Shown here piece by piece: positions 50,673-59,647 of a stretch of 64,000 nt of DNA; position 1 is the first letter of the stretch; every line of letters starts with the position of its first letter. This DNA comes from Sphingobium sp. HWE2-09 (GTDB taxonomy: Bacteria; Pseudomonadota; Alphaproteobacteria; Sphingomonadales; Sphingomonadaceae), in NCBI RefSeq assembly GCF_035989265.1, contig NZ_JAYKZX010000003.1:1612001-1676000 (forward strand), read 5' to 3'. The notes under the pieces are model-generated. The model was not told the origin of the DNA, did not search any database, and saw only the letters and a list, made by a program, of their open reading frames with translations. The position numbers and the translations under genes were made by a program.

Positions 50673-51742
50673 CCCAGCCCTCGCGCGATATGCGGGCCGA
50701 TCAGGTTGGCGATCGATTCGGGCAGCTTCTTCCAATATTCGACCTTGCGCCGATATTGCGGCGACAGCGGATTGACGTCGCGCGTCTCTTTCCCCGGCGC
50801 GGTGCGGAGATAATAGCCAAGCGGTTCGCCCTCAAACCCCCATGTCTTCTTCCAGGCGGCTGGCCCGGTGCCGACTTTCGACCGGCCGAAATCGAAGATG
50901 GTGCAGCCGCGCGCCCGCGCCGCGCCCATCAGCCGAAAGTATAGATATTCGTTGGACCGCATCGCCCGCGCCCCTTCGCCCGCGCCATGCCAATAGGGCA
51001 TGCACGCGCCGCGATGATAGAAGCTGATCACCGCCGACAGCGGGACGCCATCCTTCGACACCAGCGCGATGTCCGCGTCCTCCCCGAACCGGTCCATGAT
51101 CCGGTCGAACAGCGCGCGCGGGAAGACCGGCGTGCCCAGATTATGGACGCTATGGGCATAAAGCCGATAATGAATGTCGCGCAGCCGCTTGTCGCGGCCC
51201 ATGTCGAAGGTCAGATCATTGGCGATCCCCTTGCGGATTTCCGCCCGGTGCCGCTTGAGCACGGCCTTCAATTCCGCTTCGTCGTCGGCGGCCAGCGGGC
51301 GGGCGAAGCCCAGATAGGCATCGGCCTTTTCCTGCCAGGTTGCGCCGCCCGGCGCCTCACCACCGCGTAGTTCCAGCGTGTCGCACCCCAGTTGCCCCGC
51401 CAGCGTCCAGGCCGCGTCGGCCAGCGCCGGTCCCGCTTTGCGATGCGTCGATAATATGCCGCCATCGACCGCAAAGCCGCTGCCCACCAGCGCACGACCG
51501 AACAGGGTCGATCTGATATAGGTCAGCGGCAACATCCCGACGATCTCGCCGGTCATCAGGCGCGCGACCAATATCTTCGCCTTCTGCCCGGTTCCGGCCT
51601 CCACCCCCATGATCCAGCCGGGCCGGTGGAAGGGCGTCGATTGCGGATGGGCGCACACCCAATTGTCCAGTTCCGCAACAAGCGCCGGGTCGGACAGCCG
51701 CGCTTCGTCCACGATGACGCCCAGACCTGTGATTGCATTCAT
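50669..51742 (-). CDS. FemAB-like GNAT-fold protein of the XrtA system, paralogue 1
   Basis: The product is about 357 residues. Two GNAT-like lobes are present, with STPFHRPGWIMGVEAGTG near the start, YLGFARPLAADDEAEL, KRHRAEIRKG, and FDFGRSKVGTGPAAWKKTWG near the end. FemAB proteins transfer amino acids or acyl groups in cell-wall synthesis; the XrtA-linked branch has no proven substrate. Several ATGs cluster at the start; 51742 is chosen because GAGGA lies 9 bases upstream, but 51751 is possible. It is clearly paralogous to the next gene upstream. Confidence 0.9.
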   Translation of the reverse strand: MNAITGLGVIVDEARLSDPALVAELDNWVCAHPQSTPFHRPGWIMGVEAGTGQKAKILVARLMTGEIVGMLPLTYIRSTLFGRALVGSGFAVDGGILSTHRKAGPALADAAWTLAGQLGCDTLELRGGEAPGGATWQEKADAYLGFARPLAADDEAELKAVLKRHRAEIRKGIANDLTFDMGRDKRLRDIHYRLYAHSVHNLGTPVFPRALFDRIMDRFGEDADIALVSKDGVPLSAVISFYHRGACMPYWHGAGEGARAMRSNEYLYFRLMGAARARGCTIFDFGRSKVGTGPAAWKKTWGFEGEPLGYYLRTAPGKETRDVNPLSPQYRRKVEYWKKLPESIANLIGPHIARGLG

Positions 51743-51806
51743 GGACATCATTCCTCGTCACCCCTGCCCGAACCTGCTGGTCAGGGTTGAATATTTCGTA
51801 TGCGTA

Positions 51807-52877
51807 TCAACCAAGGCCACGCGAAATCAGCGGGCCGATCAGATTGGCGACCGGCAATGGCAGCCGCTTCCAATAATCGATCCGCCGCTGATATTTGGCG
51901 CTGTTCGGATTGACGTCCCGCTGTGATCCATCGGCCGACCAGCCATGATAGATGCGCGGCACCGGCTCGAAGCCGAAACTCTTCTTCCACGCCGCCTGCC
52001 CGCTGCCGACCTTAGACCGGCCGAAATCGAAATGGGTCATGCCGCGCGCGCGACCATGGCCCATCAGGCGATAATACATGAGTTCGTTGGATCGCAACCG
52101 CCGCGCGTCCGCCACGCCGCCGCCCCAATAGGGCATGGTCCGCCCCTGATGATAGAGCGTCAGCACCGCCGACACCGGCCGATCGCCGTCACGCACGACC
52201 AGCAGATCGGCATCTTCGCCGAACTGCTGCAACACCGACTGAAACAGCTTGGCGGGAAAGACCGGGGTGCCAAGGTTCCGGACGCTGGTCGCATAGACAT
52301 GATATTGATCGCGCAGCAGCCGGTCGCTGCGCCCCGTCTCGATGTGCAGCGCCGGGTTGGTGAGCGCCTTGCGCAATTCCGCGCGATGCTTGCGCGGCAC
52401 CGCCAGCAATTCCGCCTCGTCATCCGCCGCCAGCGGCCGGACGAAACCGACATAGTTGCCTTCACGCCGTTGCCAGTCACCGCCCGGCGCTGGCCCGCCG
52501 CGCAGTTCCAAGGGCGCCCCGCCCCGGTCGCGCGCCAGATCCTGCGCCGCAGCGGCCAGCGGCGCGATCGCCCGATCATCCGTGACCAGCAGGCCGCCAT
52601 CGACGGCGAAGGCGGTGGACACCAGCGCATCGCCGAACAGGCGGCTTTTAATGTGATGCAGCGGCAACAGCCCTTTGATTGCGCCCGACGGTGCGACCGC
52701 TGCCAGCAGGATCGCCCGATGCCCCGTCGCTTGCTGGATCGCGCGCAGCCAGGCCGTCCGATGAAAAGGCGTGCTGTCGCCATGCGCCATCACGAAATCA
52801 TCGATGGCTTCCGCCTGAGCCGGATCGTCCATATCCAGCATGGTGATCGCCATATCGGCACTATTGCCGATCATCAT
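51807..52877 (-). CDS. FemAB-like GNAT-fold protein of the XrtA system, paralogue 2
   Basis: The product is 356 residues and matches paralogue 1 along its whole length: STPFHRTAWLRAIQQATG, YVGFVRPLAADDEAEL, RKHRAELRKAL, FDFGRSKVGSGQAAWKKSFG and a shared C-terminal ISRGLG ending. The two therefore arose by tandem duplication. Differences concentrate in the acceptor-side loops, so they may act in sequence on different groups. The ATG overlaps the deacetylase stop by 4 bases. A gap of about 55 bases separates it from paralogue 1. Confidence 0.9.
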   Translation of the reverse strand: MMIGNSADMAITMLDMDDPAQAEAIDDFVMAHGDSTPFHRTAWLRAIQQATGHRAILLAAVAPSGAIKGLLPLHHIKSRLFGDALVSTAFAVDGGLLVTDDRAIAPLAAAAQDLARDRGGAPLELRGGPAPGGDWQRREGNYVGFVRPLAADDEAELLAVPRKHRAELRKALTNPALHIETGRSDRLLRDQYHVYATSVRNLGTPVFPAKLFQSVLQQFGEDADLLVVRDGDRPVSAVLTLYHQGRTMPYWGGGVADARRLRSNELMYYRLMGHGRARGMTHFDFGRSKVGSGQAAWKKSFGFEPVPRIYHGWSADGSQRDVNPNSAKYQRRIDYWKRLPLPVANLIGPLISRGLG

Positions 52878-53722
52878 GACGCGCGCGCCGCTTCCGCATC
52901 GGCCAGCGCATCCACGCGGGTCCAGGCGAAGTCGCGCGTCAGGCGGCGCAGCTTGGCCGCCATCACCGACAAATTGCTATAATGGCGCAGCCGCGAGCGC
53001 AGCGGCGCATCCGTCACACGCGGCTGATCGGGATCGATCTCCCACGGATGGAAATAGATGATCGCCGGGCGGCCCGCTTCCTCATTCACCTGCCGGATCG
53101 CCCAGCGCGAAAAAGCATAGGGCAGCAGCCGGAAAAAGCCCCCGCCGCCCGCCGCCAGCGTGCGCTTGCCCCATTTGGCGGTCGTGACCGGCAGTTCGAC
53201 CAGATCCGATCCCGCCACCGGCTTCCAGGCGAAGCGCGGCGAATCGGGCCAGCCATAATGATCGTGCCGGATCGGCGCGACGCTGGAGGAATAGCGATAG
53301 CCTTCCTCCGCCAAAATCGCGTGTGCCCAAGGTGTGCGCGGATCGATGGAAAAGCTGGGCGCGCGATAACCGGTCACCGCCTGCCCGCTCGCATCCTCCA
53401 GGATCGCGCGCGATTTGCGCAGGTCGGCGCGGAACTGTTCGGGCGTGAAGGTGAAGACGCGGGCATGGTCGTAGCCATGGCTGGCGACTTCATGTCCGGC
53501 GTCGGCAATGCGGCGCATCAGCGCGGGATAGCGTTCCGCCACCCAGCCCAAGGTGAAGAAGGTCGCCTTGACGTTTGCCTGCGCGAACAGGTCCAGCACC
53601 GCGTCGCTATTGGCTTCGACGCGGTGGGTCAGACCGTCCCAGTCGGCACGCTTCAATGTGCGTTCGAACGCACCGACCTGGAACCAGTCCTCGACATCGA
53701 CGGACAGGGCGTTCTGCATCAT
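52874..53722 (-). CDS. Polysaccharide deacetylase of the XrtA system
   Basis: The product is about 282 residues of NodB-type deacetylase. The start MQNALSVDVEDWFQVGAFER is characteristic of the exosortase-linked branch. The catalytic Asp is in SVDVED, the metal ligands are in ASHGYDHARV (HxxxxH), and YRAPSFSI gives the Arg motif. It should remove acetyl from N-acetyl sugars of the polymer. The start is uncertain among ATGs at 53743, 53722 and 53719. The gene lies 28 bases downstream of the ATPase stop and overlaps the FemAB gene. Confidence 0.92.
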   Translation of the reverse strand: MMQNALSVDVEDWFQVGAFERTLKRADWDGLTHRVEANSDAVLDLFAQANVKATFFTLGWVAERYPALMRRIADAGHEVASHGYDHARVFTFTPEQFRADLRKSRAILEDASGQAVTGYRAPSFSIDPRTPWAHAILAEEGYRYSSSVAPIRHDHYGWPDSPRFAWKPVAGSDLVELPVTTAKWGKRTLAAGGGGFFRLLPYAFSRWAIRQVNEEAGRPAIIYFHPWEIDPDQPRVTDAPLRSRLRHYSNLSVMAAKLRRLTRDFAWTRVDALADAEAARAS

Positions 53723-53750
53723 GTTCCCAACCTTGCCGGTCATAGACGCG

Positions 53751-55550
53751 TCAGGCGGCGACGCCAGCCTGCACATCCGCCATCCGCTCTTCCCGCTCGA
53801 CCCAATCGACCAGCAGGGTCAGCACGCGACGCAGCGCCGTATCCTGTTCCTCGGCGCGAAACTCCAGCGCCGACAGTCGTTCCTCGATCAGGGTGAAGCA
53901 GTCCTTGAGCGCGTCGGGATCGATTTCCGCCTGTATCGGCTGGCCGAAGGGCACATGCGACTGCACCGCGCGCAGCGACGCGATCTCCGCCCGCAGCGCT
54001 TCGATTTCGCCCAGCATGTCGGCGCGCAGCGCGTCGATGTCGGCGGCATCGACCGCGAAGGGTTCTGGGGCGTCTTCGGTTACCGGTTCGGCCTGCGCGA
54101 AAGACGCTATGTCAGCGAAAGGCTCGTGCGCCGGGTAGGCCTCGGCCTCCGCTACGGCTTCGTCCTCAGCAACGGCGTCGGCGGTTTCGTCCGCTTCCGG
54201 CATCGACCAGGGGTTGAATGCGGTCACCTCTACCTCCTCCTCGTCTAGGACAGGATCGGGTTCCGGCGCAGGGTCCGGCTCGACCGCGCGCGGTGCGGAA
54301 AAGGCGGCGAAGGCCGGGCGCGCGAACGGCGCAACCACGCTGGGCGTGGCAGGTTCCTCCGACACGACTTTTCCCGGCGCATCGGGTTCGTCAGCTTCCG
54401 TTTCATCGGCAACCGCGACCGGTTCGATCGCAGCTTCTTCCCACGTCGGCTCCGCCCAGGCGGCGTCCAGTTCGATCGGCTCTTCTTCGACGGGCTGTTC
54501 ATAGGAAGCAAAGCGATCATCTGCCGCATCGGCCTCGGCAACAGGCGCTTCGTCCGCCAGGTCCAGCACGGCTTCATCCTCGACCACCGGCTCCGGCGCA
54601 AAGGCGACAGGCTGATCCTCGACCGGCTCTACTTCAAAGCGCTCTTCCGCAGCGAAAGGCGCAACCTCCTGCGGCGCAGGCGCAACGCTTTCCTCGACCG
54701 TATCGAGGCGCGAGGGCGCCACCACCTCCAGCGCGACATCGCTGTCCAGGCCCATGTCGGCGACGACCGCACCCACGACCTCTTCGTCGATCACATGCAA
54801 TTGCTCGATCGCGCCCAGCAGCAGCACCCGGCTCGCCAGCGCGTTCAAACGGCGCGGCACGCCGCCGGTCGCGGCATAGAGCGCGGCGAACGCGTCCTGC
54901 GTGAAGGCGGGATTGCCGTTCCAGCCCGCAATCGCCAGGCGATGGAGCATATAGGGTTCGACCTCGTTCGCCATCATCGGTTCCAGATGATGGGTCGCAA
55001 TCACGCGCTGGCGCAATTGCTCCAACTGCGGCGACTGGATCAGATCGCGAAACTCCGGCTGGCCCAGCAGGAAAATCTGCAACAGCGACTGGCCGCCCAG
55101 CTGGAAGTTGGACAGCATCCGCAATTCCTCGATCGCGGAAACGGGCAGGTTCTGCGCCTCGTCCACGATCAGCAGGCTGCGCCGTCCGGCGCGCGCCTGG
55201 GCGTGGAGCAGCCCTTCGACCTGATGCAGGATCGCCGCCTTGGACAGGCCGTCGGTCGCCAGGCCGAAACTCTGCGCGGCCAGCCGCAGCATGTCGTCGC
55301 CCTCGACCTGCGTCGACACGATCTTGACCGCGGTCAACCGCGCCGGATCGATCGTCTGCATCAGATGGCCGACCAGCGTGGTCTTGCCCGCGCCGATGTC
55401 GCCGGTGATGACGATGAAGCCTTCGCCCTGCGCCAGGCCATAGCCGAGATAAGACAAAGCCTTGCGGTGCGTTGCGCTTTCGAAATAATAATGCGGGTCC
55501 GGCGTCAGCTGGAACGGGCGGCCCTGCAAGCCGTAGAATTGATCGTACAT
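53751..55550 (-). CDS. XrtA-associated ExeA-like ATPase with long acidic C-terminal extension
   Basis: The product is 599 residues. The first 270 form an AAA ATPase of the ExeA/GspA type: MYDQFYGLQGRPFQLTPDPH start, Walker A GDIGAGKTT (50-58) and Walker B LLIVDEAQ (127-133). A sensor segment, GGVPRRLNALASRVLLLGAI, follows. Residues about 275-530 are a low-complexity Glu/Ala/Pro/Asp-rich stretch. The last 70 (IDALRADMLGEIEALRAEIA and after) look like coiled coil. The ATPase core fits the exosortase-associated family; the tail is unusually long. It probably energises or positions an export machine at the inner membrane. Confidence 0.92.
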   Translation of the reverse strand: MYDQFYGLQGRPFQLTPDPHYYFESATHRKALSYLGYGLAQGEGFIVITGDIGAGKTTLVGHLMQTIDPARLTAVKIVSTQVEGDDMLRLAAQSFGLATDGLSKAAILHQVEGLLHAQARAGRRSLLIVDEAQNLPVSAIEELRMLSNFQLGGQSLLQIFLLGQPEFRDLIQSPQLEQLRQRVIATHHLEPMMANEVEPYMLHRLAIAGWNGNPAFTQDAFAALYAATGGVPRRLNALASRVLLLGAIEQLHVIDEEVVGAVVADMGLDSDVALEVVAPSRLDTVEESVAPAPQEVAPFAAEERFEVEPVEDQPVAFAPEPVVEDEAVLDLADEAPVAEADAADDRFASYEQPVEEEPIELDAAWAEPTWEEAAIEPVAVADETEADEPDAPGKVVSEEPATPSVVAPFARPAFAAFSAPRAVEPDPAPEPDPVLDEEEVEVTAFNPWSMPEADETADAVAEDEAVAEAEAYPAHEPFADIASFAQAEPVTEDAPEPFAVDAADIDALRADMLGEIEALRAEIASLRAVQSHVPFGQPIQAEIDPDALKDCFTLIEERLSALEFRAEEQDTALRRVLTLLVDWVEREERMADVQAGVAA

Positions 55551-55573
55551 CTCTTCGTCTCCAAGCCGACCGG

Positions 55574-57175
55574 TTAGAAGCTGTAGCGCAGGCCAACCTG
55601 CCCCATAGCGCTGATGATCGTATCCAGATCGTCCGCCTGCACACCATCCAGGCCAAGCGAGGCCGACGCGGACAGGCGCCGCGACAAGCCCTTGTAATAG
55701 CTGGCGAATGAACCATAGTTCAACACGTCGGCACGGCCGCCGCTGGCATCGAAATAATTGATGTAGCCAACCAGGTCGATACTGTCGCGATCGTTGATCG
55801 TATAGGTCACCGACCCGTTGCCGTACCAGTTCTGATCCCGCGATCCGCGGATCAGGACGGTCTGGCCGGTCGGCGTGATGAACTTGCGCTGCGAATAGCC
55901 CGCGCCCAAGCCCCATCCCCATGGCCCGCGCCGCAACGCATATTGCGCAGACACGCCGCGATAGCGGAAATTGGCGTCGGTGATGCCCGACAGCGCGTCG
56001 TTGAAACACTGCCCCCCACCGGTGGTGGAGAAGGCGCAGCCGGTGATGTCGCCGGTGAACGGATTGCGCGCCACGTCGAAATTGCTGCCCGACAGGGCGG
56101 CGACATCGGCGGTGATCAGGCGGCCGAAACTGTCGATGCCATCGAAGACGATGATCGCGACATGGCTGTCGCGGCCCTGCCACAGGAAGCTACCCTGATA
56201 GGTCATGCCGCCATAGCGTTCGCCCACCCGCGCCTGGAGCGTCGTGCGACGGCTGGGCCGCCACAACACGCCCGCGTCCCAGATGATATCGTCGAAATCA
56301 TAGACCAAGGCGCGCGGCGAGCTTTTGTCGGTAACATAGCGGCCATTGCGGATCAGCGGCACGCCGTCCGCATCCAGTTGCGGCGAACGCTGGCTGATTT
56401 CGATCTTCTCATAACCCACGCCCCCGACCAGGGCGAGCGTGGGCGACACCGGCACGGTCGCATCGACGCGGCCCCACAGATCCTCGAATCGCTGGTCGAG
56501 CTGGCTGGCGTCTTCGCGATCATAGCCCGCACTGGCGGTCAGCCCGATGCCCGGCAGCACCGTGTCGGGCGAAAAGCCGATCGATCCGTTCAGGCTGTTG
56601 GTCCAGCTGTCGGCGAAGGAGCCATTGGCCTGCCCGCCGATCGCATTCTGGTTCACGCTGTCATCGACCCGCGCATAGCCCAGCCGATAGCCTGCGTTGA
56701 CGTTGAAGTCGCCCAATTGCGTCGTATAGGACGGGCCGACATAGCCGGACCAGACCTGGCTGCTATAGGTGTCGCGCTGCGTCGACGCGCCCGACAGGCC
56801 ATCCGTCCGCACCCGCGTGGCGAGGCCGCCAGCCTGAATGCCCAGGCCGCGCGCGACATTGAAGGTCGCATGACCAAAGCCGCTCAGCACGTCCTGATCC
56901 ACCGCCTGGCTGCTCCAGCCGAAGCTGTGATTATATTGCAGGTCCACCGCCGCCTCGACGCGCTTATTCTGCACTTCGGCGGTCACCCCGGCGGTGACAT
57001 TGGTATAGGTCAGCACATCGCCGCCGCCTTTCAGCGGGCCCGTCACCACCTGGTCCACCCCGATATAGGGCACCACGTCCAGCCGCTTGTCGTCGGATGA
57101 CGACTGCGCATGGGCAGGCATAGCAACGGCCAGCACGGCGAGCGACGCGCCTGCGGTCCAGAGCCGAACGGTCAT
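55574..57175 (-). CDS. Outer-membrane beta-barrel protein of the XrtA system (TIGR03016-like)
   Basis: The product is 533 residues with a signal peptide (MTVRLWTAGASLAVLAVAMP, cleavage near AHA-Q). The body alternates polar and hydrophobic residues in many short strands, and the last residues (VGLRYSF) end in the Phe required by the barrel assembly machine. Segments such as WQGRDSHVAIIVFDGIDSFG and LSASASLGLDG are typical of the large outer-membrane proteins found beside exosortase A. It may form the export channel or a polymer-anchoring porin. It overlaps the tyrosine kinase stop by 4 bases. Confidence 0.87.
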   Translation of the reverse strand: MTVRLWTAGASLAVLAVAMPAHAQSSSDDKRLDVVPYIGVDQVVTGPLKGGGDVLTYTNVTAGVTAEVQNKRVEAAVDLQYNHSFGWSSQAVDQDVLSGFGHATFNVARGLGIQAGGLATRVRTDGLSGASTQRDTYSSQVWSGYVGPSYTTQLGDFNVNAGYRLGYARVDDSVNQNAIGGQANGSFADSWTNSLNGSIGFSPDTVLPGIGLTASAGYDREDASQLDQRFEDLWGRVDATVPVSPTLALVGGVGYEKIEISQRSPQLDADGVPLIRNGRYVTDKSSPRALVYDFDDIIWDAGVLWRPSRRTTLQARVGERYGGMTYQGSFLWQGRDSHVAIIVFDGIDSFGRLITADVAALSGSNFDVARNPFTGDITGCAFSTTGGGQCFNDALSGITDANFRYRGVSAQYALRRGPWGWGLGAGYSQRKFITPTGQTVLIRGSRDQNWYGNGSVTYTINDRDSIDLVGYINYFDASGGRADVLNYGSFASYYKGLSRRLSASASLGLDGVQADDLDTIISAMGQVGLRYSF

Positions 57176-58107
57176 GACTGGGATTCCCCCTTGGCGTAAT
57201 AACTGCCGAAACGGCGGCCGCCGCTTTGAAAGCGGACGGCGTTGAGCAAAAGCTGGACCTGCGCCCCGCCCTTGAGCATCCCTGCGGCATCGCGCAGCGC
57301 GCTTTCGGGCGTCTTGTCGGCGCGCACCACCAACAGCGCGATGGCGGCATGGCTGGCGAGCACGGCGGCGGCAGACGCCGCGAGCAAAGGCGGCGAATTG
57401 AAAATGACGATCCGGTCGGGCCGTCCCTCGGTCAGCCGCTTGAGCAACTGTTCGGTGCGGGCCGACGCCAGATATTCGGTGTCGTCATTGGTGCGATGCC
57501 CGGCAGGCAGGATCGCCAGCGACGGGATATCGGTGCGGATGACGCAATCTTCTATCGCGATCGTCGGGTTGGACAGCGCGTCCATCAGGCCGGGGCCGGC
57601 TTCCAGCCCCAATTGCGCCGGGATGCCGGGCTTGCCGAAATCGGCATCGACCAGCAGTATCTCGCGATCCTTCTCCGCCGCCAGGCTGAGCGCCAGATTG
57701 ATCGCGCAGAATGTCTTACCCTCCCCACTATGGGCGGAACAGACGAGGATGCGGTTGCCGCGCGGATTGACCGCCAATTGCGACAGCAGGTCGCGCTTGA
57801 GCAGGCGGAACTCCTCGCTCATCGTCGTCACCGCGCCATCGGGGCGCAGGAAACCGTCTTCCGCCAGTTTCGCCCGGTCGATCGCCTGTGCCGGGCCAGT
57901 CCAGGCCGGCGCACGCGGCGTCGGCGCGGCTGGTGCATCGACTACGAAGGACGCAGCCGCAGGCGGCGCAACTGGCAAGGGCGGCAGCTCGGCCGACACA
58001 TCGACCGCAGGCCCGGCGCGACCACGCAGCGCGGCGTTGAAATCGTAGATTTCCGTCGCCCGCTCGATCAGCGATCCCCGGCCCTTGATGGAGCTATGCT
58101 GGTTCAT
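57172..58107 (-). CDS. XrtA-associated tyrosine autokinase (BY-kinase cytoplasmic type)
   Basis: The product is 311 residues of the CpsD/Wzc catalytic class without membrane segments. After a Pro/Ala-rich N-terminal 75 residues come Walker A SAHSGEGKT (124-132) and Walker A' LLVDADFGKPG with Asp154. A Walker B-like IVIFNSPPLL follows, in which the usual Asp is Asn237. A Tyr pair (GSYYAKG, 303-304) near the C-terminus could be the autophosphorylation site. With the Wzz-like protein 14 bases upstream it should control polymer length and export by phosphorylation cycling. Confidence 0.9.
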   Translation of the reverse strand: MNQHSSIKGRGSLIERATEIYDFNAALRGRAGPAVDVSAELPPLPVAPPAAASFVVDAPAAPTPRAPAWTGPAQAIDRAKLAEDGFLRPDGAVTTMSEEFRLLKRDLLSQLAVNPRGNRILVCSAHSGEGKTFCAINLALSLAAEKDREILLVDADFGKPGIPAQLGLEAGPGLMDALSNPTIAIEDCVIRTDIPSLAILPAGHRTNDDTEYLASARTEQLLKRLTEGRPDRIVIFNSPPLLAASAAAVLASHAAIALLVVRADKTPESALRDAAGMLKGGAQVQLLLNAVRFQSGGRRFGSYYAKGESQS

Positions 58108-58121
58108 TTTCCCTGGCTCCT

Positions 58122-59645
58122 TCACGCCATGCCGCGCTGGACAAATTCGACCACGATCAACAGCAGGCAGACGGCCGCCAACCCGCCGCTCGCGCCAGCG
58201 AACCATTTCATGCGTTGTTTTTCGATCGCGACCTGCGCCGCGCTGACGGTCTGGCTGATCGATCCGGCGACCGGCAGGCCTATCGCTTTTTCCAGCCGGG
58301 CGGCGGTCGGGAACGTGCCTTTCAGCTGCCCCAGGGCAAAGGCGACGCCGATGCCTGCGGCCAAGCCCAGGATCAGCACGCCCAGCAACAGCAGCGGCCG
58401 GTTCGGCGCGGTCGGCGCGGTCGGCGTGCTGGGCGGCTGGATGACGCGGAACTGGACGGAGCCGGTTTCGGTCTTCACCTCGCCACGCAGGCGGATATCC
58501 TCCCGGTCCGACATCAGCTTGTCATATTGGGTCTTGAGCGCGGCATAATCGCTGTCGAGCTTTTCCTGCTCCGATGCGACGCCCGGTTCATCGACCTGTT
58601 TGGACATCATGGTGTTGAGGTCGCCCTGCAACTGCGCCTTGCGGGTCTGGAGCGCCTGCACCGTGGCGGCGCGTTCGGCCTGCATCGACTTGATCGAGAG
58701 ATAGGCCGGGTTGGGCGTGCTGCCCGCCCCGCCCGCGCTGCCACCGCCGCCCGCCTTGCGCAGGGCATCGACTTCACGCTGCGCGGCGATCACGTCGGGA
58801 TGATTGGCGGTCCAGCCGCGCGCCCGCATCGACGCCAGGTTGGACTGCGCCTGCGCCAGCGGCGATGCGCCGCCCGACGCGCCGACACCCGGCAGCGTCG
58901 CGGGCGTACCCACCAGCTGGCCGTTCATCGCGCTCAGCGCGCTTTGCGCCTGAACCAGCTGCGAATCGATGTTGTTGATCTCCATCCGCGCCGCATCCAT
59001 GCGCTGGCTGATCGATCCCGCGCCGGGCAACAGCCCGACATAGCGCTGGGCAAAGGCGACGCGGCGCTGGTCGGCCGCTTCCAGCTGCCTGCCGCGCGCG
59101 GCAACCTGCTGGTCCAGAAAGGCCAGGCTCTGCTTGGTCTGGTTGCGGTCGCCCGACAGATTCTGTTCCTGGAATATGTCGATCAGCTTTTGCACGATCT
59201 GTTGCGCGATGCGCGCATTGGCGCCGTCCGACAGGCTCGAATCGGCGGAGATCGCGCTGATGTCGATCATGCTGGGATCGGCCTGCGCCATCACCGTAAT
59301 ATTCTCGCGCAGCGTCGTGATCTTCGCGGCGATGTCACGCGGGCCGGACACGGTCTGCGACAGGTCGGTGTCGCGCACCACTTTTTCCAGATTGTCCGCG
59401 CTCGCCAAAGTGCTGCGCACCCGGTCCAGATCCTGTTGCGACTGGACCTGGGTGATGCCCACCGTGTCCTGCAACAGCGACTGGGTGTTCACATAGACCC
59501 GCGCCTTGGACTGATAGCTGTTGGGGATGAGCGCGACGCCCAGCCATCCCAGCATGCACACGCCCCAGGCGATGCCGATCGCCAACCAGCGACGGATCCA
59601 GATGCCATGCAGCAGGACAAGCATTTCGTCATAAAGACCGGCCAT
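58122..59645 (-). CDS. Polysaccharide chain-length determinant (Wzz/PCP type) of the XrtA system
   Basis: The product is 507 residues. An N-terminal membrane segment (about 18-40, WLAIGIAWGVCMLGWLGVAL) is followed by a large periplasmic coiled-coil domain to about 410. A second segment (PLLLLGVLILGLAAGIGVAF) and a last hydrophobic helix at about 483-503 complete the topology. The IQPPSTPTAP stretch before the membrane is the proline-rich motif of Wzz proteins. A Gly-rich hinge (GGGGSAGGAGS) interrupts the coiled coil. ATG lies 2 bases after the export gene's stop. Confidence 0.92.
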   Translation of the reverse strand: MAGLYDEMLVLLHGIWIRRWLAIGIAWGVCMLGWLGVALIPNSYQSKARVYVNTQSLLQDTVGITQVQSQQDLDRVRSTLASADNLEKVVRDTDLSQTVSGPRDIAAKITTLRENITVMAQADPSMIDISAISADSSLSDGANARIAQQIVQKLIDIFQEQNLSGDRNQTKQSLAFLDQQVAARGRQLEAADQRRVAFAQRYVGLLPGAGSISQRMDAARMEINNIDSQLVQAQSALSAMNGQLVGTPATLPGVGASGGASPLAQAQSNLASMRARGWTANHPDVIAAQREVDALRKAGGGGSAGGAGSTPNPAYLSIKSMQAERAATVQALQTRKAQLQGDLNTMMSKQVDEPGVASEQEKLDSDYAALKTQYDKLMSDREDIRLRGEVKTETGSVQFRVIQPPSTPTAPTAPNRPLLLLGVLILGLAAGIGVAFALGQLKGTFPTAARLEKAIGLPVAGSISQTVSAAQVAIEKQRMKWFAGASGGLAAVCLLLIVVEFVQRGMA

Positions 59646-59647
59646 GA

